From: Avena insularis
Taxonomy: Eukaryota; Streptophyta; Magnoliopsida; Poales; Poaceae
Direction: 5' to 3'
Assembly (NCBI GenBank): GCA_023614405.1
Contig: CM042696.1
Span: 335,659,211-335,723,210, forward strand
Length of the DNA: 64,000 nucleotides
The notes beneath the pieces were generated by a model that was not told where the DNA came from, searched no databases, and saw only the letters and a program-made list of their open reading frames with translations. Numbering within the stretch: position 1 is the first letter of the stretch; each line of letters begins with the position of its first letter. Below are positions 36,101-48,564 of the stretch, one piece after another. The position numbers and the translations under genes were made by a program.

Positions 36101-37373
36101 GCTTGATTCATTCTTATTTCTTGGGGCCACAAACTAGTTTGAGGTTTTATTTACTATCATGTACTTATGCCATGCTTTATCGCTTTATTTAAATTGTGCA
36201 GTGCACTTTGTCTTTGTTTAGGAAAGCGGAGTGTTTTCACGGTGTCGACAAGCCAGTCACATTTTCGGGTTCCCGATCGTTCACAGCCATTGACGCGCAA
36301 ACCTTGAGTCCGTCTCGATTCAGCTAACTTTGTTATGGTAGCTCAATGGGGTGGCCCCTGAAATATTTCTGAATCTGTGATCGCTTTGTCGTGGCGCCTC
36401 GTTGGGTTTCGATTTGGTTTTTCGAGGCATATCGAGTGTGTGTTGCTATTTGTGCACCCTACGGTATAAAACTTTCAAAGCCGTGTCGCGGTTATGGACG
36501 ACTTGGAGCACAGTTTCGATCATAGACAAGCATAACTAAAGTACCGCTTTTAATTTGACTAGACTAGGTATCGACTAGTAAATAGTGCAACACTCACGGA
36601 ATGGATAATAAACGCCAGCGGATGGGGGGTTGTTATCGCTTCCTCGTTGGTAAGCGGGGAGGATGGATCCGTTAAGATTACCAATATAAGTTGTTATTAA
36701 TTCACGGACATCCGTCTATCTCTGGTTAGGCGGATGGTTAGCAGTATCTATAGAATTGTTAGGGTTTATCTTTTGCTGCAATTCGTCACCCTGGGTTGTG
36801 TCCCTTTAGAGGCATAAAGACTTCTGAGTACCCTAGGGTCTCACACGATAAATTATTGGTTCGGATGAACAGGTACCCTCGCAAGATGGATCTTGGGTGG
36901 AAGAGAGACGATGTGGGCAACGATCATTCGGTGTAGAGATTCCGGAACGAGGATCCGTGAGATCTGTGGGCGGGATGTGCTTATTTATGGGGCATCTTAT
37001 GCTGATTTGCTTCTTATCCGTACTCGGATTTTGTCTTCCGCTTCCGCTTGATACTCTATTGATTGATGTATGAGGAGATATCCCAAACTATTATATCTAT
37101 CTAGGATATTTGTATCTTGCCGTATGGCGTTGCTATATTTCCTTTCTTTTTAGATGGAATGGCTCGATGTACTATTGTATGGTGGCTTGCATACATACTC
37201 ATTTGTGTATGTAGTTGATCCTTCGCCGATTACGCCCGTTCTTGTCCTGATGTTTGGAAATGGTTGGGACGGCGAAAGGTCTACCTGTGAGTGGCATTTG
37301 GGCCCCACCGTACTATTTCAACCATTTCGATCATCCGGCTTGTACTAGGGCGTAATTCACCGAGGTAGTTACA
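33180..37373 (+). repeat. Left (5') LTR of the Gypsy element, 4194 bp
   Basis: Near-identical to the right LTR over most of its length. It contains a C-rich, proline-codon-like segment (33780-34600) that generates long spurious ORFs on both strands, an AT-rich middle (35040-35460), and a 3' part (36200-37373) where it differs from the right LTR by many 1-4-base indels. It ends ...GAGGTAGTTACA. Confidence 0.95.
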
Positions 37374-37375
37374 AT

Positions 37376-37388
37376 TGGTATCGAGCCA
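37376..37388 (+). other. Primer binding site (tRNA-iMet type)
   Basis: TGGTATCGAGCCA begins two bases after the LTR end; the usual plant PBS is TGGTATCAGAGCC, so this copy lacks one A. It primes minus-strand DNA synthesis in LTR retrotransposons. Confidence 0.8.
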
Positions 37389-38244
37389 TCCCGACCTTGA
37401 GGTCTCAGCCAAATGGTCGTTATGCATCTAGCAAATATTTTTGGTAGTTATGTATACTAGGGAAAAACAAAACGCGAGAGTAGGACTGCTTCCACTTTTC
37501 TTCTTACCCAACCACCACTCTTTTCTGGTAAGGAAGTGTAACGTTTTCAATCCTCTTCTTAAATTCAAACTAGGATTCACGTGTTCTGGGTTTCCGTAGT
37601 ACCATAGGTTGTGTATCTGTGTGTGTGTGTGTGTGAAATCCCTTGTCTATCTGTTGCATCCAAGTTGTTATCTTATCGGCCTTTTGGTTATCAACTGTTG
37701 GTACATTCCATACCGACAGGCTTTTGCAAACCGACGCGATCTATCTGATTCGTTGTATACCGACGCGATCTGTCTTACTCTTTGTTATCCGACGCTATCT
37801 TGTTTGTGGTGTTCGTTTCCGTAGTTGCTAATCTTTAGGTTATCTTGAGGAGAAGGTGTTGAGATATGTGTTTTACTTATTCATGTGCGGAGTAATGCTC
37901 TGAGTGCGGGATGGAGTCGCGACCATACCACTACTCTTATCATTCGCTCTTGTATATTGAATTGGTAGAGTCGCTAATCTTGATTCGTTAAGTAATTTTG
38001 CGCATCTATTGGTATTTTAATGCCGAAATTTGTGGAAAAATTTTCTTTGATATATGTGTACCACACTCCTTTTCAGTCGTGTGCGATATGCTTAATATCT
38101 TCTAGGTGCTTTGAACTTCGTTGATATTTTAATATCATCTTAGTAAATTGTATCCTTTAATCTTGGTTAATTCCATTTTGGTACTATTGTGGATTATTAT
38201 TATTCTCCATTATAGTACTTGACTTGTGTTATATCAATCACAGG
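37389..38244 (+). other. Untranslated leader of the Gypsy element
   Basis: An 850-base AT-rich leader between the PBS and the gag start, with a short GT microsatellite at about 37617-37636 and repeated 'CCGACGCGATCT' words at 37732-37800. No ORF of interest. Confidence 0.7.
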
Positions 38245-39370
38245 ATGGCACCACCACGCCGTTCTGAGGAGGACATACAACCTGAACTGGGGGCAGCGTT
38301 GTCAAGCATCGCCAATGCCTTGGCAGCAATGCAGCAGAACCAGCAGCGCTTTGAGGAAAGTGATAGGAGGAATGAGTTTGTTCCGCTACCTCCACCTCCC
38401 AAGCGAGGAGACATCAAGAGCTTCCTGAAGTTCAACCCTCGCCAGTTTGATGTTTCTGATCAACCACTTGATGCCGATGATTGGTTGCGTGAGATGTCAA
38501 GGTTGCTGATGACTGCTGATGTTCCTGAGCAAGAATGGGTAAAGTGTGCTACTCACCTTGAAGGAGATGCAGCTCTCTGGTGGGAGAATTACGAAGGCAA
38601 ACTGCTTTGGTTTTCAGCCTACTTGGGGACAGTTCTTTGGAGCTTTCAAAGAGCGATGTCTGTCAGAAATTGTCATGGAGAGGATGAAGGAAGTGTTTCT
38701 CAACCTCAAGCAGGGCAATGATAATGTCAACACCTACATCAGGAACTTCATGAACCTGTCTCGTTATGGTGGCGATGAGATCTCTGATGACAAGAAGAAG
38801 CAAAAGAGGTTCATGCAAGGGCTCAATGCATCGATTAAGTATGCAATCACACATGCAAGGCCGGCGACTTTTCTGGAACTTCAGCATACAGCTCTGCAGG
38901 AAGAGGCAAGTAGGCAAGTGTTCGAGGAGTCAAAGAAACACAGCCGTGATGCAGCAAGCTCTTCAGCTATGTCAGCTCCTTCTAAGCGTCGTGTCTGGGT
39001 TCCTAACACCCCACCGTCGCTCCCGGCTCCACCAAGACCTTCAAGCTACGCGGCAAGGCCACCAAACTTCCTCACTGCTGCTCCCAGGGGCTACAACCAC
39101 CACTACCCTGGAGCGCCTGGCGGAGTCCCTGGCTACGTTGCTCCACGTCCAGCTGGTGCTTGTTACACTTGTGGAGACTCTGGGCATCAACAATGGAACT
39201 GTCCGATGAAGAACAAGGCTCTTCCTCCACCACCTCCAAGATCTGCGGCAAGCTCTCCTTTGGTTCGTGCACCACCACCTCGGGCTCTCAACATCAACAC
39301 CAAGCCCGGGTGCGCTATTGCTCGTGCCAATCGTGTCAACGCCCGCCTGAGCATGCACCTGGAGTTGTGA
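38245..39370 (+). pseudogene. gag: Gypsy gag, frameshifted
   Basis: It begins ATGGCACCACCACGCC (MAPPRRSEED...). The N-terminal ~115 codons stay in frame to about 38600, including 'DADDWLREMSRLL' and 'GDAALWWENYEG'. Capsid-like sequence then continues in a different frame from about 38600 to 39370 ('FFGAFKERCLSEIVMERM', 'GLNASIKYAITHARPATF'), and ends with a CCHC zinc knuckle C-x2-C-x4-H-x4-C at about 39160-39205 ([14 protein letters not shown]). Thus at least one frameshift lies near 38600 and a second between the knuckle and the protease near 39340. Gag packages the RNA into virus-like particles; this copy cannot make the full-length protein. Confidence 0.85.
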
Positions 39371-42300
39371 TGGGTATGCTATCCGTTAACTCAGTCCCTG
39401 CACGAGTTTTGTTTGATTCTGGTGCATCGCATTCTTTTGTGTCTCACAAGTTTGCAAATGAGAATGAGTTAGCTATGGATCCTCTCCTCAAGCGGTTAAT
39501 GGTCCTTTCTCCTGGAGCAACAATGGCAGCTTCTAAAGTCAGCCATGGCAATCAAATTGAGATTGGCGGCTCTTCGTTCTCGGCTTCCTTGATTGTTCTG
39601 GGCAATTCTGACATTGATGTCATCCTGGGCATGGATTGGTTGACAGCAAATGCAGCTGTGATTGATTGTGCTGAACGCTCGGTTTCTCTGAAGATTCCTG
39701 AAGGCCATATAGTCTATTCTCCAAGTCTGACTCCTGCTATCCAGCTTTTCTCCTTGGCGGCTCTGAATGTTGATGCTATGGAAGCTATTCAGAGTGTTCC
39801 GGTGGTCTGTGAGTTCCCAGATGTCTTTCCTGAAGAGTTGCCAGGTATGCCTCCGGATCGTGAGGTTGAGTTTGTAATTGAGCTTGAACCTGGTACCGCT
39901 CCTATCTCCAAGCGGCCTTATAAGATGGGTCCTGCTGAGTTGGCTGAACTCAAACGTCAGCTTGATGAACAAGAGAAGTTGGGTTTCATTCAGCATAGTA
40001 CTTCTTCTTGGGGTAGCCCAACTCTCTTTGTGAAGAAGCGAGACGTGAGTGATAGACTTTGTGTTGACTATCGGGCTCTCAATGCTAAAACCATCAAGAA
40101 TAAATATCCCCTTCCGCGGATTAATGATCTCTTTGATCAGCTAGCTGGAGCTGTGGTATTCTCTAAGCTTGACTTGAGAAGTGGTTATCACCAAATCAAG
40201 ATTCGCAAGGAAGATGTTCCTAAAACAGCTTTCACCACCCGCTATGGCCTGTATGAGTACACGGTCATGTCTTTCGGTCTCACCAACGCACCTGCCACCT
40301 TCTCGAGGCTCATGAACTCGGTTTTCATGGAGTATCTTGATAAGTTCGTTGTGGTCTATCTGGATGACATCCTAGTCTATTCTAAGTCACAAGAAGAGCA
40401 TGAAGAACACCTTCGGTGTGTCCTAAACAAGCTTCGTGAGAACCGCTTGTATGCAAAGTTCTCCAAGTGTGAGTTCTGGCTGCCTCAAGTAACCTATCTT
40501 GGTCATGTTATCTCTGCCAAGGGCATTGCAGTCAATCCGGAAACTGTGAAGACAATTGTTGAATGGCTTCCTCCTGTTAATGTCAAAGAAGTGCGGAGTT
40601 TCCTTGGTTTGGCTAGTTATTGCCGTCGCTTCGTTCAGAACTTTTCGAAGATAGCGAAGCCTCTTACCGATCTCCTTAGGAAAGGCAAGAAATACCTTTG
40701 GACTCCTGCATGTCAAACAAGCTTTGAGACACTCAAAGAGAAGCTCACTTCCACACCAGTCTTGGTTCCTCCGGATACATCCAAGCCGTTCGGATCTTCT
40801 GGACGCCTCTTTGCAAGGATTGGGTGCGGTCCTTATGCAAGAAAAACAAGTTGTTGCTTATGCCTCTCGACAGTTGAAGACGCATGAGATCAACTATCCT
40901 ACACATGACCTCGAGCTCATGAGCTTGTCTTTGCTTTGAAAGTATGGAGGCACTACTTGCTTGGTAACCGTTGTGAGATCTTTTACGATCACAAGAGTCG
41001 AAGTATATCTTTACAGCCTGATCTCAACCTTGGCGGAGGAGATGGATTGAGGCAATCAATGATTTTGATTTGACCATCAACTACACTCCGCAAAGCTAAT
41101 GTCATGGCGGATGCTCTCACCGTAAAAGCTTATGTCAACAACCTCATGATGGAAGAACAACAGCCTCTCTTGTGCGAGGAATTCGTCGCTCAACCTTGAA
41201 ATTGTGGAACAAGGGTATCTCCTGAACCTTCTAGCAACTCCTCTCTTGGAAGAAAAGGTTCGCTCTTCTCAGCTTGGTGATCCACACACAAGAAAGATCA
41301 TCTCCAGGATTCAGCTTCCGAAGTATGAGTCCTTCCACGTCGATGATCAAGGCACGCTTTTCTTTGAACACCGGATGTTTGTTCCGAACTACCCGGGTTT
41401 GAGAGAGCAAGTTCTCAAGGAGGCGCATGATTCTGTTCTTTCTATCCACCCTGGCAGCACAAAGATGTACATGGACTTGAAAACACAATATTGGTGGCCT
41501 GGTTTGAAAAGGTATTGTGCCAAGTATGTCTCGAGTGTGATGTGCGCAGAGTGAAAGTTGTTCATCAGAAACCTTCCGGTCTTCTACAGCCATTGAAACC
41601 CCCAGAATGGAAATGGGAGAAAGTAGAGATGGACTTCATCACTGGTTTTCCAAGGTCGCAGAAGGGCAACAATGCAATCTTTGTTGTCATTGACAGGCTT
41701 TCTAAAGTGGCTCACTTCTTCCCCGTCAAGGAGACCATTTCTGCAATTCAGCTGGCCGAGCTCTATATCAACAGAATTGTCTCTCTGTATGGGGTCCCGC
41801 TTGAGATCAGTTCAGACCGTGGAAGCATCTTCACTTCCAAGTTCTGGGAAAGTTTCCAAAATGCTTTGGGAACAAAGTTGAACTTCAGCACAGCTTACCA
41901 CCCTCAGTCGCAAGGACAAGTTGAAAGGATCAATCAGATTGGAGGATATGCTTGCTTTGCGTCATCTCGTCGCATGAAGTGGGAAGAATGTCTTCCTTAT
42001 GCTGAATTCTCTTACAACAACAGCTTCGAGAAAAGTCTAAAGATGGCACCATTTGAGGCCCTCTATGGTCGCAAGTGCGAACTCCGATTGGTTGGTGCGG
42101 TGAAAGGATCTTGTTTGGCCCGACATTGTGACTCAAGCGGAGGAGAAGGTTCACATCATTCTTGAAAATCTGAGGATTGCTCAAAGTCGCCGGAAGAGCA
42201 ATTCTGACAGAAGCACCGGACATGGAGTATGTCCTGGTGATCTCGTTTACCTTCGTGTCACTCCCATGAGAGGCACGCACCGCTTTGGTATCAAAGGAAA

Positions 42301-42664
42301 GCTGGTTCCTAGATACATCGGTCCTTTCAAAGTTCGTGGAAGAAGAGGAGAAGTTGCTTATGCTCTTGAGCTCCCGGAAAAACTCAAGGTCCATGATGTT
42401 TTCCACATCTCTCAGCTCAAGAAGTGCTTCAAGGATCCCGGCAGGACCGTGGACCATGAGCTTATCAATCTCCAAGAAGACCTGTCTTATCAAGAACACC
42501 CCACAAAAATCCTTGAAGTCGCAGAAAGAAGGACTCGCAACAAGTCCATCAAGTTCTGCAAAGTGCAGTGGTCGCACCATTCCGTTGATGAAGCCACTTG
42601 GGAACGTGAAGATGATCTCCGTGCCAAGTATCCTACCCTCTTTGTGTCTTCTTCTTCATCCTAG
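39371..42664 (+). pseudogene. pol: Gypsy pol (protease, RT, RNase H, integrase, chromodomain), broken
   Basis: Protease active site [10 protein letters not shown] at about 39409-39438 (DSG at 39415-39423). Reverse transcriptase runs from about 39840 to 40450 with the YLDD motif at 40357-40368. This frame holds to about 40785, then a frameshift just before the first RNase H aspartate moves it to another frame ([13 protein letters not shown]) and further breaks follow between 40930 and 41200. Integrase begins near 41204 with an HHCC-type zinc finger ('HPGSTKMY' then 'YWWPGLKRY'), frameshifts at about 41510-41550, and continues with the catalytic core: MDFITGFPR, SSDRGSIFTSKFW (D at 41815) and YHPQSQGQVERINQ. 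A further shift lies near 42100-42130. The C-terminal part (42128-42664) has a GPFKV-type module and a chromodomain-like tail with 'VQWSHHSVDEATWERED'. Stop at 42662-42664. Confidence 0.9.
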
Positions 42665-42687
42665 AATCTCGGGGCGAGATTCCTATT

Positions 42688-42701
42688 TAGTGGGGGAGAG
42701 T
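42688..42701 (+). other. Polypurine tract of the Gypsy element
   Basis: TAGTGGGGGAGAGT directly precedes the right LTR (TG at 42702). It is the plus-strand DNA primer site. Confidence 0.85.
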
Positions 42702-45700
42702 TGTAGCATCCCAATTGTCTAACAATTGTAATGCTACTTGGTCTAGTAATATAATGGCTACTTCAACTACATAATTGTTGCATCATCATTATTTCATGCT
42801 CATGTCATCATGCCACCTTGCATTTGAGCATCATATAAAACCCTTTTGTGTGTGGCTCTTCTCTCATATGCATTGAAATTGTATTTGCCTCTTGATATTG
42901 TATTTGGTTCTTGATATATTGTTTAAATGTCCAAGTTGAGTTGGGGGCATATCTTTTATTGACTCCACCACCCTTTCTTTTCACCACTTTATAATTCCAC
43001 CATCCCATGATCCATGAGCTTGTGTCTTATTTTATTTGGTATTTAATCTAGCTCATGAGAGATAGGGTGGGTCCAATTCCTCAATCCTTTGCTTGACCCT
43101 TACTCCAACTTTGGGAGGATGCAAATAAATAAATGCCATGAGATATTATTTAGTTTTCACAAGATAAAGCCTAGCATTTAATGCATTTGCATGGGCCATG
43201 CAACCATCACCACCTTTTCTCCTTTTCTCTCTTTTGGCTATCTTGCTTGAGCTTGTTGATCTTGCTTGATCTTGTTTTGTTTTGTCAAACCCTCAACTTC
43301 ACCCCTATCACCTACCCATCTAACCACACCCCATCTAACCCTAACCCTCACATTCCCCTCTCACCTAAACCCTAAGTCCACCCCTCTCTAGCTAACCCTA
43401 GCTCGACCCCCACATGCTCTACCCTCTCTCTCGGCCTCTCCTCTCTCTGCCATGCAGACCCCACCCCGACTACCCTCCTACCCCATCTAACCAAACCCTA
43501 GCCAAGCCACCCCATCCCTCCTACCCTAGAGCTCCAACCCGAGCTACACCACCCCAACCCGAGCCTACCCCCTCTCCTTTCTTCCTCTCTTTCTCCTGCC
43601 CTAGGGGCCCCTCTAGAAGAGCCTGCCCTGCCTCCCTGGCCTCGCCCTACCCCACCTGCAGCCTCCCCTGCTACTGCCCCGACCAAGCACGTGAGGGAGA
43701 GGACAGAGGTGGCCGAGGCCACCTTTATCGCCACCTTCCCTCCCCACGCCATCTACCTGCCCTTATCTCTCTGCCTCACCCCCTCTCCGCCTCGCCATAA
43801 CCCCCCCATATGACGTGCCTCACCTCCCTCTCCCCCTACACCACCACCTAACCGGATGCCGGCCACCGACGGCTTAGAGGCGCGTGCGTGGTTGTTGGCG
43901 TCCCGAGGAAGGACGCGCGAGCGCCAGCTGACGCCTGCCAGCGGACGAGGAGGAGAAGGCCAGCCTCGCTGGACACCGACGACGCCGAGCCCAAACCCTA
44001 GCTCTCGCCGGCCGCCAGCTACGTCGCCGACCTGCTGCGCCCCCACCAGATCCAACCACGCCAACGTCCTCGCGGTGAGCAGTACTCCTCCTAGATAACC
44101 CTCCTCGCTTCGCTTCACAGGCCTACTGAAGGCGTTGACAAGCAGCACTGCGCGCCGCACAAGGCTCAAGGCGTCTGCCTTCGCTCGTGCAGAACCCTAT
44201 CTAGGCCTAGACCACTTCCACAGCGGCTACCCAGCCACTGCGGTCTCGCCCTCTGCGCGCTCGCCCCCGGTCGCGAGTTCGATCCCCGCCGCGCCGCGCA
44301 CGATCTGTTGCTCGAGGCAGAGTGGGAAGAAAAACAGTAGCAGAGGCGCTCTTGCAGATACCCCCCCCCCACCTTTTTGCTCCTCAACCCGCGGCCCTCA
44401 GGACCCACCTGTCTGTGCCTCTGTCTTTTTGCAAAAAGGCTCCCGACAAACGTTTCAATCAACCCGCAGTCCCTCCCTCTCCTGTGCGCGCGTGGCGCTG
44501 AGTCAGCCTGGCCCCCACATCCTTGGCAGTGGCTAGGTCCAGATGAGTAGAGAAAGTTTCTGTTTTCTGTTTTAATTAAGACCTTTTCAAATTTGTTTTA
44601 AATTCAAATTTAAATCTGTTTTTGAATAACTTTTAAAATATAAAACTAAATAATACAAATAATATATGAATTTGAATCAGAAAAATGTGAGAAATTCAAA
44701 TATGCTATCCACAATATCAATTGAGCACTTTATTTTCTAAGTTGAATAAAATTACAAGAAATGCCCCTGGACCTTAATAAATTAATAACTTTTGTTTTAT
44801 AACTCCAAATTCAACAAATAATATGTCTAAAATGATTAGCTCGACGAGACCTTTCTGTTTATGCATTCCATGTCTTGTTTTGAAGCATGCATAATATAAA
44901 TATAAAATATACAGCAACTAATATGAGAATAAAATGGGGCCAAAACTAAATAAAATGATTTATTATTGTATTCCACACCTCACCCATGCCATGCTACTTT
45001 ATTGCCATGCAAATTGTGCATCATTCATCATGGCATGATTGTTTGCTTGTCGCATTTATTCATATGCTTGTGCACTTTATTTATGTTGGCCCTTGTTTGT
45101 TTGGTTCTTCCTCGGATAGGCTTTGGCGGGGATATATCAAGACAACCAGGAGCACTACCCAGATCCATCTCTTGCTTCAACTGAGCTGCCAGGCAAGCAC
45201 TACCACATGCTTGCATACATATAGTACCTATTGCCTCTATCTTATTCTTGCATCATTGAGTCGCGAATGCATTAAATTGAATCCCAAGTATCGCATAGCC
45301 TTTACTTTTAAACCCCACCGAAGCTTGTTCCTCCATCCCATGAGCCCTTACTACAGGAGTTGTTTGAGCCATGCGAGTCGTAGAACAACATGTGTAGGGT
45401 ATGTGAGTGTCTGATGGATAACGAGGTACCTATACAACTAAACCCGAGTAGTAATGGGATAACTAATGAAAGTGGCATCGGTGAGCCATATTCGCTATTT
45501 GGTTTTTCAGGCTCACTTGTGTCCCGTAGGACCCCGAGTACTTGATTCCTGTTCCTTGAATATTCGCGCTATCCACATCCGGGAGGCTTATGGACCTCCC
45601 TGAGCCAGAGCTTGATTCATTCTTATTTCTTGGGGCCACAAACTAGTTTGAGGTTTTATTTACTATCCTGTACTTATGCCATGCTTTACTGCTTTATTTA

Positions 45701-46923
45701 AATTGTGCAGTCTTGCACATCGTATTTAGGAAAGCGGAGTGTTTTCGCGGTGTCGACAAGCCCAGTCACATTTTCGGGTTCCCGATCGTTCACAGCCATT
45801 GACGCAAACCTTGAGTCCGTCTCGAGTCACTAACTAACCGCTATGGTAGCTCAATGGGGTGGCCCCCTGAAATATTTCTGAATCCTGTGATCGCTTTGTC
45901 GTGACTACCTCGTTGGGTTTTGATTTGGTTTTTCCGAGGCATATCGAGTGTGTGTTGCTATTTGTGCACCCCTGCAGGGTAAAACTTTCTGAAAGCCGTG
46001 TCCGCGGTTATGGACGACTTGGAGCACAGTTTCTCGATCATAGACAAGCATAACTAAAGTACCGCTTTTAATTTGACTAGACTAGGTATCTGACTAGTAA
46101 ATAGTGCAACACTCACGGAATGGATAATAAAACTGCCAACGGATGGGGGGGGTTGTTCGTCCGCTTCCTCGTTGGTAAGCGGGGAGGAGGATGGATCCGT
46201 TAAGATTACCAATATAACTGTTGTTATTAATTCACGGACATCCGTCTATCTCTGGTTAGGCGGATGGTTAGCGAGTATCTATGGAATTGTTAGGGTTTAT
46301 CTTTTGCTGCAATTGCGTCACCCCAGGTTGTGTCCCCTTTAGAGGCATAAAGACTTGCTGAGTACCCCTAGGGTCTCACACGATAAATTATTGGTTCAGA
46401 TGAACAGGTACCCGCAAGATGGATCTTTGGGTGGAAGAGACAGACGATGTGGGCAACGATCATTCGGTGTAGAGATTCCGGGAACGGGGATCCGTGAGAT
46501 CTGTGGGCGGGATGTGCTTATTTATGGGGCATCTTATGCTGATTTGCTTCTTATCCGTACTCGGATTTTGTCTTCCGCTTCCGCTTGATACTCTATTGAT
46601 TGATGTATGAGGAGATATCCCAAACTATTATATCTATCTAGGATATTTGTATCTTGCCGTATGGCGTTGCTATATTTCCTTTCTTTTTAGATGGAATGGC
46701 TCTGATGTACTATTGTATGGTGGCTTGCATACATACTCATTTGTCTATGTAGTTGATCCCTTCGCCTGCCGATTACGCCGCCCGTTCTTGTCCTGATGTT
46801 TGGAAATGGTTGGGACGGCCGAAAGGTCTACCTGTGAGTGGCATTTGGGCCCCACCGTACTATTTCAACCATTTCTGATCATCCAGGCTTGTACTAGGAG
46901 CATAATTCACTGAGGTAGTTACA
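42702..46923 (+). repeat. Right (3') LTR of the Gypsy element, 4222 bp
   Basis: Starts TGTAGCATCCC at 42702, ends GGTAGTTACA at 46923, followed by TSD CCTTA. It is 28 bases longer than the left LTR; differences concentrate in 43740-44350 and in 45590-46923. Confidence 0.95.
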
Positions 46924-46928
46924 CCTTA

Positions 46929-47330
46929 ACACAGTGCACAATATTTGCAGCTAGTAAGCTCGATCGCTTGATGGACCAACAAGATTGCTCGAAGGCCGGT
47001 GACGAGACCCAGTACTTTTTGTTTGAACAAGCGAGACCCAGTACTTGACGTTTTACTTCCACTATTCACTCTCCTCTCTCCTCCTACTAGTACTACCTCG
47101 CTTCGTCTTCGCAGAAACCATTTTCTTCCACTGCTCCTCCCTTTCTTCTCTACTTCTTCATCCAGCAATGTCACAAAATATCCTGTCTCATCGGAAGAAT
47201 AGCAAGATGGCGGTGGTTAGAGTCATGGAGAAATCCTGCCGGCAGGGTGACCTGCAGGCTCGGACCGAGAAAGGCGACCAGCCATGGGGCGAGGGCTCGT
47301 CTTCGCGCATGTATCCAAAGAGAGGCTATC
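46929..47330 (+). other. Flank between the Gypsy element and the coiled-coil gene model
   Basis: Holds a short direct repeat, CGAGACCCAGTACTT at about 47003 and 47031, and a CT-rich tract (47055-47165) of the kind found in plant 5' UTRs. ORFs on the opposite strand are not supported. Confidence 0.4.
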
Positions 47331-47877
47331 ATGGGGACTAAGAGTCCGGGTAGGTTTGTACTTCCGTTGATTCCTGAGATGTCTGCTCCTACTATTGAAC
47401 TGTCTATGTACATCTTCCAGGGCAAGTGGCTCGAGCGTCGAATTTTCCACCCCATGGGTCGATAGCACGATGGATATCTCTGACACATACGATGCCCTCA
47501 TGCCCGCTCTCAGTCGAAGAAGAGAGGTACTGTAGTCACTATACATGTATTGACATTTTTTGTTCTTCTCTGCATGCACTCCATGCTCTCTTACTGATGA
47601 TGCATTTTCCATGCAGGAAGTCAGGGCGAGAATCTCGGCCAAAGTAGATGAAATCTATAGCCATAACATCAACATTCTTCAGAAAAACTTTGATCTCAAC
47701 CTAGAGTGTGATCGCCTCCGAGCCGATTTGTCTTTTCAAATGAAGCTCGCACGATCTTACGAGCGTGACTCCTCCACGCTTCATGCTGAGTGTGAAAATT
47801 TGAAGAAAGAAGTCACGGTGCTCCGCAGCCCGCATCTACCATTGCGGAGATCATCCAGGTCACGCCCCGCTAAGTAG
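47331..47877 (+). CDS. Short coiled-coil protein, three-exon model, function unknown
   Basis: The best-supported part is the intron 47527-47616: donor GAGAGAG/GTACTG and acceptor CATGCAG, both in phase 0. Exon 3 (47617-47877) encodes a heptad-like, charged stretch ('YSHNINILQKNFDLNLECD', 'LSFQMKLARSYERDSS', 'LHAECENLKKEV'), which suggests a coiled coil. Exon 2 (47421-47526) contains MDISDTYDALMPALS. A further upstream exon from ATG 47331 to 47353 joins in frame through a 67-bp intron (acceptor CTTCCAG at 47420), which is short for a plant intron and less certain; translation could start at 47470 instead. About 129 residues in the full model. Sequence after the stop (47878-47998) keeps coding-like composition, so the stop may be a later truncation. 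I do not recognise the family. Confidence 0.4.
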
Positions 47878-48433
47878 GAAGAGAGAAGCCATCTCATGTT
47901 GGCCGTCGAGGTCGCGAACATTGCAGAGGTCGTGGAGGCCCTACTTCCGCAGGGTGGCCACAGTGTTGCAATCGCTGAATCTTGGAGTAGGAACTAGGAA
48001 GGGGAGGACTTGCCTACGTGACCCAACTTTTTCTTTCTTTTGGGTGCATGGATCATTTTTCTCTAATCCATCTGCGCATAATTATATTGCACTCTTTAGC
48101 GTTCGAATGCGCTCTGTGGAGCTTTCGTAACGATATACTTGCCGTATAGTAGTCAATGTTTAGTGTACATATTACATTCAAATTTAGTCAAATATGTGAC
48201 ATACTTTTTAATTAGGTTGGAGGGCATTTTCAGAAAAATTAGGCTGTAGGGAGAGTATGTCTAATAAATCAAAAATAATTAAATAGTCAATGAGTGATCT
48301 TTAAATTTGGTCATACTTTCTACTTTGTTAGATGTGTAGGGATCCGGGATCCAGTGTCTAGACAAGAAAATGCACCGTCAGCGTCAGGGACACCCAGCTA
48401 TTGTCTGAACTCTGGAGTACTTTGGATCACAAG
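47878..48433. other. 3' flank of the coiled-coil gene model; no further gene
   Basis: The first ~120 bases remain coding-like in all three forward frames with one early stop each. From 48020 the sequence becomes AT-rich. No domain recognised. Confidence 0.35.
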
Positions 48434-48564
48434 CACAGCTACCCCTATAGTCTACCCACGGACAGCCAATGATTTCTTGCATAGGCATTTCCGCCAGAGC
48501 CTTCGCAGGGAAGGTATCCGTTTTGACCCGTTGATTTCGGATAGGACGGTCAAGATTGCTAGAC
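48434..48564 (+). repeat. Dispersed duplicate, copy 1 of 2
   Basis: Shares about 130 bases with 50140-50268: 'CTACCCCTATAGTCTAC', 'GATTTCTTGCATAGGC', 'CCAGAGCCTTCG-AGGGAAGGTATCC' and 'CAAGATTGCTAGA'. The copies are 1.7 kb apart in the same orientation. Confidence 0.75.

Larger units (their letters stand above)
33180..46923 (+). mobile_element. Complete Ty3-gypsy chromovirus (Tekay/Del-like), 13.7 kb
   Basis: Both LTRs are present (33180-37373 and 42702-46923), each starting TGTAGCATCCC and ending GGTAGTTACA. The 5-bp TSD CCTTA occurs at 33175-33179 and 46924-46928. A tRNA-iMet-like PBS follows the left LTR, and a polypurine tract precedes the right LTR. The coding order is gag (zinc knuckle), protease, RT, RNase H, integrase, chromodomain, the order of Gypsy chromoviruses; the C-terminal chromodomain and the iMet PBS favour the Tekay/Del lineage. 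Several frameshifts and stops break the coding region, so it is structurally complete but not coding-competent. It is inserted in the CACTA interval about 1.1 kb downstream of the B3 gene. Confidence 0.95.

Noticed and set aside
43414..44169. Proline-rich ORFs in the second Gypsy LTR
   Set aside because: Counterpart of the same LTR segment; no conserved frame between the two LTRs.
33180..46923. Gypsy element as a coding-competent retrotransposon
   Set aside because: LTRs, PBS, polypurine tract and TSD are complete, but gag and pol have several frameshifts (about 38600, 39340, 40785, 41530, 42110), pending a check for sequence errors.
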